DNA of 64,000 nucleotides from AP-15 sp963818695 (GTDB lineage: Bacteria; Pseudomonadota; Alphaproteobacteria; ATCC43930; CGMCC-115725). Shown here piece after piece: positions 48,567 to 57,992 of the stretch; the first letter of the stretch is position 1, and each line of letters starts with the position of its first letter. The notes beneath the pieces were generated by a model. That model did no database searches and had not been told where the DNA came from. It saw only the letters and a list, made by a program, of their open reading frames with translations. The stretch spans positions 1 through 64,000 of the forward strand of contig CAWFTG010000001.1 in the NCBI GenBank assembly GCA_963818695.1. The letters run 5' to 3'. A program made the translations under genes and the position numbers.

Positions 48567-49319
48567 GTGATGCCGTATCGCGCGCCGGTTCTGGCCTCCG
48601 CGCTGGTCTGTGGTTTGATTATCGTTCTGATATGCGGACCAGTAAAAGCTTCTGAAATTCCAACAGAGCAGCGACAGGAAATCGAGGGAATTATCCACGA
48701 CTACCTTCTCCACAACCCCGACGTTCTGATCGAAGCGCTGCACGGGGCCGAAGAGAAGCTGAACCGCGAGGCCGATGCCAAAGCGGTAAAGGCTCTCAGC
48801 GATCAACGAAGCGAGATTTTCGACGACCCGGCAACCCCGGTTGGCGGAGATCCGCGGGGCGATGTAACAATCGTCGAGTTCTTCGACTATCGCTGTCCAT
48901 ACTGCAAGCAAGTGCAGCCTTCATTGCAGGCTTTGCTGAAGGAAGACCCCAAGCTGCGCTTCCTCTACAAGGAAATGCCGGTCCTCGGAGCGCCGTCAGT
49001 CACTGCCGCGCGTGCCGCTCTCGCGGCTCAGCGGCAGGGCAAATACGAGGCCTTCCATAACGCAATGATGGCAACCAAGGGTCAGATCACCGACGAAACG
49101 GTCTATAAAGTCGCCGGTTCGGTAGGACTCGATGTAGAACGGCTGAAACAGGACATGAGCGCGCCGGATATCCAGCGGGCTCTTAAGACCAATTTGGCGC
49201 TCGCCGACGCGCTCAACATCCGCGGAACCCCTGGGTTCATCGTCGGCAATCACATCGTCCCGGGCGCGATCGATCTGGACACCCTGCAGAAGATGGTCGC
49301 CGAGGCGCGAAAGAAATAG
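48567..49319 (+). CDS. DsbA-family thiol oxidoreductase
   Basis: 250 aa periplasmic thioredoxin-fold protein. The signal/anchor LVCGLIIVLICGPVKAS is followed by a helical Com1-type N-terminal extension (IIHDYLLHNPDVLIEAL) and the active site FFDYRCPYCKQV. The cis-Pro loop is NIRGTPGFIVGN. It resembles ScsC/Com1-like members, which may reduce or isomerise disulfides. GTG 48567 has GGGAG 8 nt upstream; ATG 48570 is equally possible. Confidence 0.9.
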   Translation: MMPYRAPVLASALVCGLIIVLICGPVKASEIPTEQRQEIEGIIHDYLLHNPDVLIEALHGAEEKLNREADAKAVKALSDQRSEIFDDPATPVGGDPRGDVTIVEFFDYRCPYCKQVQPSLQALLKEDPKLRFLYKEMPVLGAPSVTAARAALAAQRQGKYEAFHNAMMATKGQITDETVYKVAGSVGLDVERLKQDMSAPDIQRALKTNLALADALNIRGTPGFIVGNHIVPGAIDLDTLQKMVAEARKK

Positions 49320-49323
49320 CTGG

Positions 49324-49965
49324 CTACGCCTCGTAGTCCGGCTGTTCGCTCGGATGTGCCGCAATAAAGGGCCCGAGCTTCATGCAGTTCTGGTAAATCC
49401 GCATCAGCGTCGGATACGGCCTGAGATCAAGCTGGTAACGTTCGGCATTGACGACTTGTGGAACAAGGGCGATGTCCGCCAACCCAGGTAAGTCTCCATG
49501 GCAGAATGCGGCAGTCCGGGCGTCGCCAGCGAGCAGCGTCTCGAGCGCCTGAAATCCCGCGGCGATCCAATGATTGTACCACTTGGCGATCGCTGCCTGG
49601 TCATGGCCGAGTTCTCGCATCAAGTAACGCAGCACGCGCAAATTGTTGATCGGGTGTATGTCGCACGCGACGATGTCGGCGAGCGCCCGAACCCGCGCCC
49701 GGTCGGCCGGCTCCTTCGGCAAGAACGGTGGCTCCGGGTGGAGCTCGTCGAGGTATTCCAAGATCGCCATTGATTGAATTATGGTCTTTTCGCCATCTTT
49801 AAGCGTCGGGACGAGACCTTGAGGGTTGACGCTGCGATAATCGGGCGTGCTCTGATCGTTGCGGCGCAGGTGGATCGCTGCGGTGTCGTAAGGGAGCCCC
49901 TTCAGATTGAGGGCGATGCGGACCCTGAACGCGGCAGAGGACCGGAAAAAGCTGTACAGCTCCAT
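49324..49965 (-). CDS. maiA: Maleylacetoacetate isomerase (zeta-class GST)
   Basis: 213 aa glutathione-dependent isomerase of tyrosine/homogentisate breakdown. MELYSFFRSSAAFRVRIALNLKG holds the catalytic SSxxxRVRIAL motif, SVNPQGLVPTL binds glutathione, and the C-terminal DIHPINNLRVLRYL with SLADIALVPQ-like GLADIALVPQVVNAERY is typical. ATG 49965 is preferred as GAGG lies 8 nt upstream. No other homogentisate gene is in the window. Confidence 0.92.
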   Translation of the reverse strand: MELYSFFRSSAAFRVRIALNLKGLPYDTAAIHLRRNDQSTPDYRSVNPQGLVPTLKDGEKTIIQSMAILEYLDELHPEPPFLPKEPADRARVRALADIVACDIHPINNLRVLRYLMRELGHDQAAIAKWYNHWIAAGFQALETLLAGDARTAAFCHGDLPGLADIALVPQVVNAERYQLDLRPYPTLMRIYQNCMKLGPFIAAHPSEQPDYEA

Positions 49966-50082
49966 TACCGCCACCTCACTCGCCTGTTGAGCCTGATCCA
50001 GTATCGGCTCGGAAGGCTTCCGCCTTCAAGTTGGGCGGCGCATCGTCTGCGAGAACCGGCTCGGGTCCCGAGGAGGAGCGGC

Positions 50083-50111
50083 TTGACGGCTTGTAAGTAA
50101 GCACTTACTTT
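50083..50111 (+). promoter_or_regulatory. Promoter with overlapping TetR operator
   Basis: TTGACG (50083-50088) and TACTTT (50106-50111) are spaced 17 bp apart. A perfect inverted repeat AAGTAAG-CA-CTTACTT (50095-50110) covers the spacer and -10 box. It ends 10 bp before the TetR start, so bound repressor would block transcription of the TetR-RND operon. Confidence 0.7.
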
Positions 50112-50120
50112 CGTGCGGCA

Positions 50121-50813
50121 ATGGCTATCACACGGTTGGACAGCGACGAGCGCCGCAAAATGATCGTTGCCGCGGCAGTGCCGCTCTTCGCGCGAAAAGG
50201 GTTCGCGGGCACGACGACCAAGGAGCTGGCCGAGGCGGCTGGCATTTCCGAAGCACTGCTGTTCAGACATTTTCCCACCAAGAAGCATCTCTACGGGGAA
50301 ATCCTGCGGCTGGGTTGCGAAGGCGATCCGGCGCTCGAGCGTCTCGCTGCTCTCGAGCCGTCGACGGCAACCCTCGTTCATATGATCACCTTCATGGTGC
50401 GATACTTTCTGCTCGGCGGCGTCGACGAAGTCGAGCTCGAGACACGCCTTCGTCTCGTGCTGCACAGCTTTCTCGAAGACGGGGAATACGCCCGTGAGCT
50501 GTTCGAAACAATCTTCGAACGGGTCCACCCGCTTTTTGTCGCTTCCGTCGAAGCGGCTGCCGCCGCGGGCGACCTCAGGGCTGAACCGATCGCCTCGGCT
50601 AATCGCTTTTGGTTCGGCCATCATGTCGCCGCGATGGTGGCTTTCGTATCTCTGCCGGGCCGAGCTTCGGTTCCTTATCAGGGCTCGGTCACAGCCCTGG
50701 CCGAGGAAGCGAGCTGGTTCATTTTACGCGGCATCGGAATGAGGGACGCGGCGATTGCTTCTGCAATGGCCGCCGCTGCCCGGATCCCGTTCCAACTCGC
50801 ACCCGCCTCTTAG
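50121..50813 (+). CDS. TetR/AcrR-family repressor of the RND operon
   Basis: 230 aa. The N-terminal HTH is MIVAAAVPLFARKGFAGTTTKELAEAAGISEALLFRHFPTKKHLYGEIL; the C-terminal ligand-binding helices are diverged as usual. The gene is the first of a three-gene unit with the fusion protein 12 nt downstream. The palindrome 50095-50110 over its own -10 box predicts autorepression released by a pump substrate. Confidence 0.92.
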   Translation: MAITRLDSDERRKMIVAAAVPLFARKGFAGTTTKELAEAAGISEALLFRHFPTKKHLYGEILRLGCEGDPALERLAALEPSTATLVHMITFMVRYFLLGGVDEVELETRLRLVLHSFLEDGEYARELFETIFERVHPLFVASVEAAAAAGDLRAEPIASANRFWFGHHVAAMVAFVSLPGRASVPYQGSVTALAEEASWFILRGIGMRDAAIASAMAAAARIPFQLAPAS

Positions 50814-50825
50814 TGGAGCACGCCT

Positions 50826-52035
50826 ATGGACGGCGAACGGATGGTACCGGCGGAAGGACTGCTGCACGACCGCGCCGGTGTCGGGCGCGCGACGACCCGC
50901 AGGCCGAGGACATTCCTCTGGCTCGTCATAGTCGGGCTGTTGCTGGCTGTCGTGCTCGGCGGGCTATATGGTTTCAACCGGTTCCGTGAGCAGGCGATCG
51001 CGACTTATTTCGCGAACAATAAGCCGCCTCCCGCGCATGTCAGCGCCGCCGAAGTCAAAACCGAAGCGATTCCCCGCTTTGCCACCGGGATCGGCTCGGT
51101 CACCGCGGTTCATCAAGTGACAGTCAATCCCGAGGTCGGCGGACGCGTCACAAAAATCTTTTTCGAGCCTGGTGCCTTGGTGAAGGCTGGTGATCCGCTC
51201 GTGCAGCTCAACGATGCGCCTGAGCGCGGCGATCTCGCCAGTTACGAGGCGCAGGCGCGGTATGCCCAAATCACCTTGGAGCACTCGAGCCAGCTCGCCC
51301 AGCGTCAGTTCGAGTTCGCGGGAAACCGTCGATCAGAAGCAAAGCCAGCTCGACCAGGCGCGGGCGATGATCATCAAGACCGAGGCGCTGATCGCGCAAA
51401 AGCTAATCCGCGCTCCGTTCTCAGGCCAGCTCGGCACCCGCCAAGTCGAGCTAGGACAATACCTCACTCCCGGTGCCCGGATCGTTACATTAACGGACCT
51501 GTCGATGCTCTATGTGAACTTCACCCTGCCATCGCATATGCGTCCGCAGATCTCGGTCGGGCAGCGGGTCAACGTCACTGCCGACGCGTACCCTGGCCGT
51601 ACCTTCAGCGCGGAGATCACGACGATCGAGCCGCAGATCAGCGCCGATACCCGGACGATGGCCGTGCAAGCAACCATGCCAAATCCCGACAATGCTTTGC
51701 TGCCCGGCATGTTCGTCAATGCTGCCGTGGTTCTTCCGCCGCAACCCGATATGGTGGTGCTTCCCGAAACCGCCGTCGAGTACACGCTCTATGGCGACAG
51801 CGTCTACGTTGTCCGTGAGGACGGCAAGGACGCCAACGGCCGTCCGATACTCAAGGCGGTGCGCACCCCCGTTAAGACCGGGGCAAGGGTCGGCGGCAAG
51901 GTAGTCATACTACAGGGCCTCGAACCCGGGGAGCGGGTGATCTCCGCAGGTCAGGTGAAAGTCCAGAACGGCTCCCAAGTCGCGATCAGTGACGAGCCCG
52001 CGCCACAGCCGCCGGCCGCTCTGACACGCAATTGA
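50826..52035 (+). CDS. RND efflux periplasmic adaptor subunit, one frameshift
   Basis: About 402 aa HlyD/AcrA-type adaptor. A single N-terminal membrane segment (TFLWLVIVGLLLAVVLGGLYGF) precedes the lipoyl half (VNPEVGGRVTKIFFEPGALVKAGDPLVQL) and the hairpin. At about 51315 one extra T shifts the frame; dropping it gives QRQFESRETVDQKQSQLDQARAMI, then APFSGQLGTRQVELGQYLTPG and the beta-barrel to the end at 52035. All later domains are intact, so the indel may be a consensus error. Sits between tetR and the RND pump gene. Confidence 0.88.
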
Positions 52036-52083
52036 TTTGGCGCCTTCAAGAGCAATCGTTGCCGCCTCGTAGAGCGTTGCAAA

Positions 52084-55000
52084 ATGTCCTTTACCGACAT
52101 CTTCATTCGCCGGCCGGTGCTGGCCCTGGTGGTCAGTCTGCTGATCCTGCTGATCGGTCTCAAGGCGATGACCGGACTGCAGATCCGTCAGTACCCCAAG
52201 CTGTCGAACACGACGATTACGGTCACGACGATTTATCCCGGCGCCTCGCCCGATTTGATGCAAGGCTTCATCACGACGCCGATATCGCAGGCGGTGGCGA
52301 CGGCGGAAGGGATAGATTACCTGACCGCGTCATCGATCCAGGGTACCAGCACTATCACGGCGTATATCCGGCTCAACTACGATCCGAGCCAGGCGCTGAC
52401 CGACATCATGTCGAAGGTGCAGCAGGTCAAATACTTGCTTCCGAAAGAGTTGCAAGACCCGATCATCACCAAATCGACCGGCCAGACCACCGCGGTCATG
52501 TATATCGGCTTCGCCAGCCCGGAACTCTCCAGTGCAGCAATCTCGGATTATCTGACACGGGTGGTACAGCCGCTGCTCGCTACGGTCGACGGTGTTTCCT
52601 CGGCCGATATTCTCGGCGGGCAAACCTTCGCGATGCGCTTGTGGCTGGACCCGGATCGGATGGCGGCGCGCGGCATCTCCGCCAGCGACGTCGCCGCGGC
52701 AATCCGCGCCAATAACTTTCAATCGGCGCCGGGCCAGGCAAAGGGCTACTTCACGATCACCAACGTCAATGCCGATACCGGTCTTGCCGACGTCCAGCAG
52801 TTCAACAAGATGGTCGTCAAGGCAAAGGACGGCGCGGTCGTGCGGATGGAGGACATCGCGACCGTCGACCTCAATGCCCAAAGCTGGACCTCGAGCATCG
52901 AAATGAACGGCCAGCACGCCGTGTTCATCGGCGTCCAGGCAACCCCGACCGGCAACCCGCTGTCCCTGGTAGCGGGAATTCGGGCATTGCTGCCAGAAAT
53001 CGAGCGCAACCTGCCGGCTTCAGTCAAGATGCAGGTCGCTTACGACTCGACCAAGTTCATTCAGGCCTCTATCGACGAGGTCAAATTGACGCTCGCCGCC
53101 GCGGTCATGATTGTGATCGGAGTGATTTTCCTTTTCCTCGGCAGCCTGCGTGCGGTGCTGATCCCGGTCGTGACGATCCCGCTCTCACTGGTCGGCGCGG
53201 GGATCATCATGGCGGCGCTTGGCTTCAGCCTCAACCTGTTGACCTTGCTTGCGATGGTGCTGGCCATCGGGCTCGTCGTCGATGATGCGATTGTCGTTCT
53301 TGAGAACATTTATCGCCACATCGAAGAGGGCCTCACTCCGGCACAGGCCGCTCTGATCGGCGCGCGTGAGATTGCCGGCCCGGTCATCTCGATGACCCTG
53401 ACTTTGGCTGCGGTCTACGCTCCGATCGGTTTTCTCGGCGGCGTTACCGGCGCCCTGTTTCGCGAATTCGCGTTCACCTTGGCCGGCGCGGTTATCATTT
53501 CCGGCGTGGTCGCAGTGACCCTCTCGCCGATGATGTGCTCGCTGCTGTTATCCCGCGAGATGCTGCGCGGCCGTTTTGTTCATCTGATCGATCGCGCTTT
53601 TTCCGGTCTGGCCGAGTCGTATGGCCGCAAACTGGAACGATCGCTGGATTATCGCCCGGTGACGGCGCTGTTCGCCGCGGCCGTCTTTGCCAGCCTTGCC
53701 TTCATGTACATGAACACGAAGTCCGAGCTCGCCCCCGAAGAGGACCAGGGGGTCCTCTTCGCACTGACCAAGGCGCCGCAATATTCCAATCTCGATTACC
53801 AGGAGGCCTATACCGACAAGCTCGACCAAGCCTTCGGCTCGTTTCCCGAGACCGATCTGCGCTTCATCGTCAACGGCCGGTTCGGACCCAACCAAGGCAT
53901 CGCCGGTGCAATCCTCAAACCTTGGGGCGAGCGCTCGCGCTCGGCGCAGCAGCTGAAGCCCCTGATGCAACGCAAGGCGGCGGCCGTTGAAGGGATGAAC
54001 GCTTTCGTCTTCTCACTGCCGCCATTGCCGGGATCGATCGGCGGCCTCCCGGTGCAGATGGTGATTTATTCGACTGGCGGGTACAAGGACATTTACCTGG
54101 CGATGGACAAGATCAAGACGGCGGCACGCAAGAGCGGGCTGTTCATCGTCACCGACAGCGATCTGGACTTCAACCAGCCGACAATTCAGGTCAAGATAGA
54201 CCGCTCCAAAGTCAACGAGCTCGGACTGACCATGCAGTCGATCGGCGATACATTGGCACTGCTGGTCGGCGAGAATTACGTCAACCGCTTCAATCTGGGA
54301 GGCCGGTCTTACGAAGTAATACCGCAAGTGCCAAGGGCGGACCGCCTGACGCCGGAGACATTGACGCGCTACTATGTTACCACGCCGTCAGGGCAGCCAG
54401 TGCCGCTGTCCAATCTGGTGACGCTGGGAATGGACACCCAGCCCAATTCGCTGACCCAATACAATCAGCTGAACTCGGCCACCTTTCAGGCCGTGCCGAT
54501 GCCCGGTGTGACAATGGGTCAGGCCGTCGACTTTCTCGAAACCCAAACCAAGAACTTACCCGCCGGCTTCAGCCACGACTACCTCTCCGACACACGCCAA
54601 TACGTACGGGAGGGCAATCAGCTCACGATTACCTTCGTCTTCGCGCTGATCGTTATATTTCTTGTGCTGGCCGCGCAATTCGAGAGCTTGCGAGATCCGC
54701 TGGTCATTCTCATCAGCGTGCCGATGTCGATGTGCGGTGCGTTATTGCCGCTGTTTTTCGGCTTGGCGACAATGAACATTTACACCCAGGTCGGTCTCGT
54801 CACTCTCATCGGCCTGATCAGCAAGCACGGCATTCTGATGGTAGAATTCGCCAATACGCTGCAGGTGCGCGAGAACCTCGATCGCCGGCGTGCGATCGAG
54901 CAGTCTGCTCGGGTCCGCTTGCGGCCGATCTTGATGACGACGGCGGCGATGGTCGTCGGGCTCGTGCCGTTGCTGATCGCGACAGGGGCCGGAGCTGCCA

Positions 55001-55155
55001 GCCGCTTCTCGATCGGCGTGGTCGTTGTCGCGGGGATGTCGGTCGGTACTCTCTTCACGCTGTTTGTACTGCCCGCCGTCTATACGGTGCTGGCCAAGGA
55101 TCACCTCGCCGCCACCCGGTCGAGCCGGGTGCGCGAGATCGCCCAGGTTTCGTGA
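52084..55155 (+). CDS. RND multidrug efflux permease
   Basis: 1023 aa, proton-driven trimeric inner-membrane pump of the HAE-1 type. FTDIFIRRPVLALVVSLLILLIGL is TM1. The proton-relay Asp pair is in IGLVVDDAIVVLENIYRH (TM4). Large periplasmic loops follow TM1 and TM7, the second starting SELAPEEDQGVLFA. No outer-membrane channel gene is nearby, so it must borrow a TolC-like protein. Cotranscribed with the TetR and adaptor genes. Confidence 0.93.
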   Translation: MSFTDIFIRRPVLALVVSLLILLIGLKAMTGLQIRQYPKLSNTTITVTTIYPGASPDLMQGFITTPISQAVATAEGIDYLTASSIQGTSTITAYIRLNYDPSQALTDIMSKVQQVKYLLPKELQDPIITKSTGQTTAVMYIGFASPELSSAAISDYLTRVVQPLLATVDGVSSADILGGQTFAMRLWLDPDRMAARGISASDVAAAIRANNFQSAPGQAKGYFTITNVNADTGLADVQQFNKMVVKAKDGAVVRMEDIATVDLNAQSWTSSIEMNGQHAVFIGVQATPTGNPLSLVAGIRALLPEIERNLPASVKMQVAYDSTKFIQASIDEVKLTLAAAVMIVIGVIFLFLGSLRAVLIPVVTIPLSLVGAGIIMAALGFSLNLLTLLAMVLAIGLVVDDAIVVLENIYRHIEEGLTPAQAALIGAREIAGPVISMTLTLAAVYAPIGFLGGVTGALFREFAFTLAGAVIISGVVAVTLSPMMCSLLLSREMLRGRFVHLIDRAFSGLAESYGRKLERSLDYRPVTALFAAAVFASLAFMYMNTKSELAPEEDQGVLFALTKAPQYSNLDYQEAYTDKLDQAFGSFPETDLRFIVNGRFGPNQGIAGAILKPWGERSRSAQQLKPLMQRKAAAVEGMNAFVFSLPPLPGSIGGLPVQMVIYSTGGYKDIYLAMDKIKTAARKSGLFIVTDSDLDFNQPTIQVKIDRSKVNELGLTMQSIGDTLALLVGENYVNRFNLGGRSYEVIPQVPRADRLTPETLTRYYVTTPSGQPVPLSNLVTLGMDTQPNSLTQYNQLNSATFQAVPMPGVTMGQAVDFLETQTKNLPAGFSHDYLSDTRQYVREGNQLTITFVFALIVIFLVLAAQFESLRDPLVILISVPMSMCGALLPLFFGLATMNIYTQVGLVTLIGLISKHGILMVEFANTLQVRENLDRRRAIEQSARVRLRPILMTTAAMVVGLVPLLIATGAGAASRFSIGVVVVAGMSVGTLFTLFVLPAVYTVLAKDHLAATRSSRVREIAQVS

Positions 55156-55287
55156 GGCCCTGATCGCGACCGCACGTCCGATCCCGCCGGTCCCGGAACC
55201 GGATCAGCGGGTCGGCGTTTTATCGGTAGGCAGACTGCGCGAACAATTTGTTCCCGAGCGAAACTCCGCGATTTGAAGGGATGCGGA

Positions 55288-55722
55288 ATGGATCAGTCGA
55301 TGGATCGTACCACGCCAACTCGGCCCGTTGCCTATGACGCAAATAAGCCGCCACAGGCGATAGAGGAAGACATTGCGCGTACCCGTGTTCGGCTGAGTGC
55401 CACGATCGAAGCCCTTGAGAGGGAACTGGCCCCACAGCGGGTGCTCGAAAGAAGCACGGAGCTGTTGCGCACCTCTCTTGAGCCGGCTCCGGGTTCCTTC
55501 CGCACGCAGACCTGGGCTTACGCGATTCCGCTCGCCCTCATCACAACCGGTCTCGCTTGGCTCTTTTTGCTCCGCCGGCGCAGCTACCAACCGGAAACAC
55601 CCGCCAGCTTCGGCGAGATGCCGGGGGAGCAGGTTGAGATCGGTGAGACGCCGAACTCCGCTGCGACCTTAGCCGCACCAATAGAACCGGTGTCGTTGGT
55701 CGACGAACCCGCCCCGATCTGA
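55288..55722 (+). CDS. DUF3618 membrane protein
   Basis: 144 aa. IEEDIARTRVRLSATIEALERELAPQ is the DUF3618 helix, followed by a membrane segment WAYAIPLALITTGLAWLFLL and an acidic/Pro-rich tail. Such proteins are often encoded near general-stress and cell-envelope genes; function unknown. ATG 55288 (MDQSMDR) is chosen. Confidence 0.82.
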   Translation: MDQSMDRTTPTRPVAYDANKPPQAIEEDIARTRVRLSATIEALERELAPQRVLERSTELLRTSLEPAPGSFRTQTWAYAIPLALITTGLAWLFLLRRRSYQPETPASFGEMPGEQVEIGETPNSAATLAAPIEPVSLVDEPAPI

Positions 55723-55754
55723 TCGGCGAGACACCGAAGTCTGCTGCCCCAAAT

Positions 55755-55831
55755 TGGTAGGCCCGGCAGGATTCGAACCTGCGACTCCACCGTTATGAGC
55801 GGCGTGTTCTAACCAGCTGAACTACGGGCCC
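55755..55831 (-). tRNA. tRNA with CAU anticodon, probably tRNA-Ile2
   Basis: 77 nt including an encoded CCA. Arms are clear on the minus strand: acceptor GGGCCCG with CGGGCCT (one G-U), D stem GTTC/GAAC, anticodon loop CTCATAA, and T arm GCAGG-TTCGAAT-CCTGC. The CAU anticodon with a GGGCCC acceptor end resembles the lysidine-modified isoleucine tRNA rather than elongator methionine tRNA, and a location just after rpoD is common for it in alphaproteobacteria. Identity depends on a modification, so Met is not excluded. Confidence 0.9.
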
Positions 55832-55846
55832 GTAGTCACCGCAAAT

Positions 55847-57886
55847 TCAGGTATCCAAGAAGCTGCGCAGTTTGCGCGACCGGCTCGGATGCTTGAGCTT
55901 TCTCAGCGCCTTGGCTTCGATCTGGCGGATTCGTTCGCGGGTCACCGAGAATTGCTGGCCGACTTCCTCGAGCGTGTGATCGGTGTTCATACCGATACCG
56001 AAGCGCATCCGCAAAACCCGTTCCTCACGTGCCGTCAGCGACGCCAACACGCGGGTCGTGGTCTCGCGCAGATTGGCCTGGATGGCGGCGTCGAGCGGCA
56101 GCACCGCGTTCTTGTCCTCGATAAAGTCGCCGAGATGTGAATCCTCCTCGTCACCGATCGGCGTTTCGAGGCTTATCGGTTCCTTGGCGATCTTCAGCAC
56201 CTTGCGTACCTTTTCCAGCGGCATGGCGAGCTTTTCGGCGAGCTCTTCGGGGGTTGGCTCACGGCCGATCTCATGCAGCATCTGTCGCGAGGTGCGCACC
56301 AGTTTGTTGATCGTCTCGATCATGTGCACTGGGATGCGGATCGTGCGCGCCTGATCGGCAATCGAGCGGGTGATGGCCTGGCGGATCCACCACGTCGCGT
56401 AGGTCGAGAACTTGTAGCCGCGGCGATACTCGAATTTGTCGACCGCCTTCATCAGCCCGATGTTCCCCTCCTGGATCAGGTCCAGGAACTGCAACCCACG
56501 GTTTGTATATTTCTTGGCGATCGAGATAACCAGGCGCAGATTGGCCTCCACCATCTCCTTCTTCGCCCGGCTCGCCTCGCGCTCGCCGCGCTGGACCGTT
56601 TGTACGATGCGCCGGAATTCGCTGATCGGCAGCTTGGCCTCGGCGGCGATCCGAGCGATGTTGGCCCGCAGCCTGACCGCGTCCGGCGCATGCTTTTCGA
56701 TCAGTCGCGGCCAACCGCGGCCGGGCAGGGTCTCGACACGCTCCAGCCAATCACCGGCGAGCTCGTTTCCGAAATAGTGCTGCAAAAACTCCGAGCGCCT
56801 GATACCGGCACTCTCCGCCATCCGCAGTAGCCTGCCTTCATCAGCCACGAGTCTGCGATTTACGTCATAAAGCTGCTCGACGAGATACTCGATGCGCGTG
56901 TTGTTGAGGCGCACGCGTTTGACGTTGTCGATGATCTCCGCCTTGAGCTTCTCGTAGCGCCGCTCGGTCACACGCGGCAACGGCTCGGCCTTTTGCAGGG
57001 CATTGATCCGCTGGTCCTGCAGTCGGTGGAGTTTTTTGTAGGTTTCGGCGATCGCGTCAAAGGTCGCGAGCGCGCTCGGCTTCAGTTGCGCCTCCATCAC
57101 GGCCAGCGAGATCGAGCTTTCCTCGCCTTCGGCCTCCTCGACGGCGAGTTCGCTCTCGATCTCGGCGAGTTCCTTAGCAACATCTTTGCCGTTTCCGGCA
57201 TCTGCGTTTTCACTCGGCTCCGCGCCGTTCGGGGCGCCATCACCCCCTTCGCCAACCGCTTCGCCCTCGCTCCTGCCGACTTCTGGGACAGCGGCCACTA
57301 TTTCGGCCGGTACCGGGCCGAAAACGCCACTCCCGTAAGTGGCGTCGAGATCGATGATGTCGCGCAGCAGCATCTTGCCTTCGTTCAGGGCATCGCGCCA
57401 AGCAACGATGGCGCGCATCGTCATCGGGTTTTCGCAGATGCCGCCGATCATCATTTCACGGCCGGCCTCGATCCGCTTGGCAATGGCGATTTCGCCTTCG
57501 CGCGACAGCAGCTCGACCGATCCCATTTCGCGCAGGTACATGCGGACCGGATCGTCGGTGCGGCCGATATCGTCGTCGTCCAGATTGCCGCGGACTTCGC
57601 CCTCGCTTTCATCCGCGTCGGGAGCCGCGGGCTCCTCGCTCTCCTCGTTCTCGATCACGTTGACACCGAGCTCGGAGAGCATGGTCATCGTGTCTTCGAT
57701 CTGCTCCGAGGACACCTGGTCGGGCGGCAACGCGGCATTCAATTCGTCATAGGTCACATAGCCCCGCTCCTTACCGCGCGCCAGCATCCGCTTGATTGCC
57801 GCCGCCACGCTGTCCAGGAGCGGCGCCTCGGCCGCCTCTTCACGGGTTTCTGTGACTTCTGCCGTGTTTGCCGCTTTGCTCGCCAT
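55847..57886 (-). CDS. rpoD: Primary sigma factor RpoD (sigma-70)
   Basis: 679 aa. Region 1.1 (AAIKRMLARGKERGYVTYDELNAALP), 1.2 (DPVRMYLREMGSVELLSREGEIAIAKRIE), a long acidic non-conserved insert (about 195-265), region 2 (RLVISIAKKYTNRGLQFLDLIQEGNIGLMKAVDKFEYRRGYKFSTYATWWIRQAI portion), region 3, and region 4.2 (LEEVGQQFSVTRERIRQIEAKALRKLKHP) are in order. It directs RNA polymerase to housekeeping promoters. It lies 106 bp downstream of dnaG and just before the tRNA gene. Confidence 0.97.
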   Translation of the reverse strand: MASKAANTAEVTETREEAAEAPLLDSVAAAIKRMLARGKERGYVTYDELNAALPPDQVSSEQIEDTMTMLSELGVNVIENEESEEPAAPDADESEGEVRGNLDDDDIGRTDDPVRMYLREMGSVELLSREGEIAIAKRIEAGREMMIGGICENPMTMRAIVAWRDALNEGKMLLRDIIDLDATYGSGVFGPVPAEIVAAVPEVGRSEGEAVGEGGDGAPNGAEPSENADAGNGKDVAKELAEIESELAVEEAEGEESSISLAVMEAQLKPSALATFDAIAETYKKLHRLQDQRINALQKAEPLPRVTERRYEKLKAEIIDNVKRVRLNNTRIEYLVEQLYDVNRRLVADEGRLLRMAESAGIRRSEFLQHYFGNELAGDWLERVETLPGRGWPRLIEKHAPDAVRLRANIARIAAEAKLPISEFRRIVQTVQRGEREASRAKKEMVEANLRLVISIAKKYTNRGLQFLDLIQEGNIGLMKAVDKFEYRRGYKFSTYATWWIRQAITRSIADQARTIRIPVHMIETINKLVRTSRQMLHEIGREPTPEELAEKLAMPLEKVRKVLKIAKEPISLETPIGDEEDSHLGDFIEDKNAVLPLDAAIQANLRETTTRVLASLTAREERVLRMRFGIGMNTDHTLEEVGQQFSVTRERIRQIEAKALRKLKHPSRSRKLRSFLDT

Positions 57887-57992
57887 TCCACCGTCCCTAA
57901 AGAGATTTCACAGTCGCCCCACAACACGGGGCACGAATACGAGAGCAGCCCGAGCTGGGCCGCCGACAATGTTCGACGAGGGTACCGTCGGG

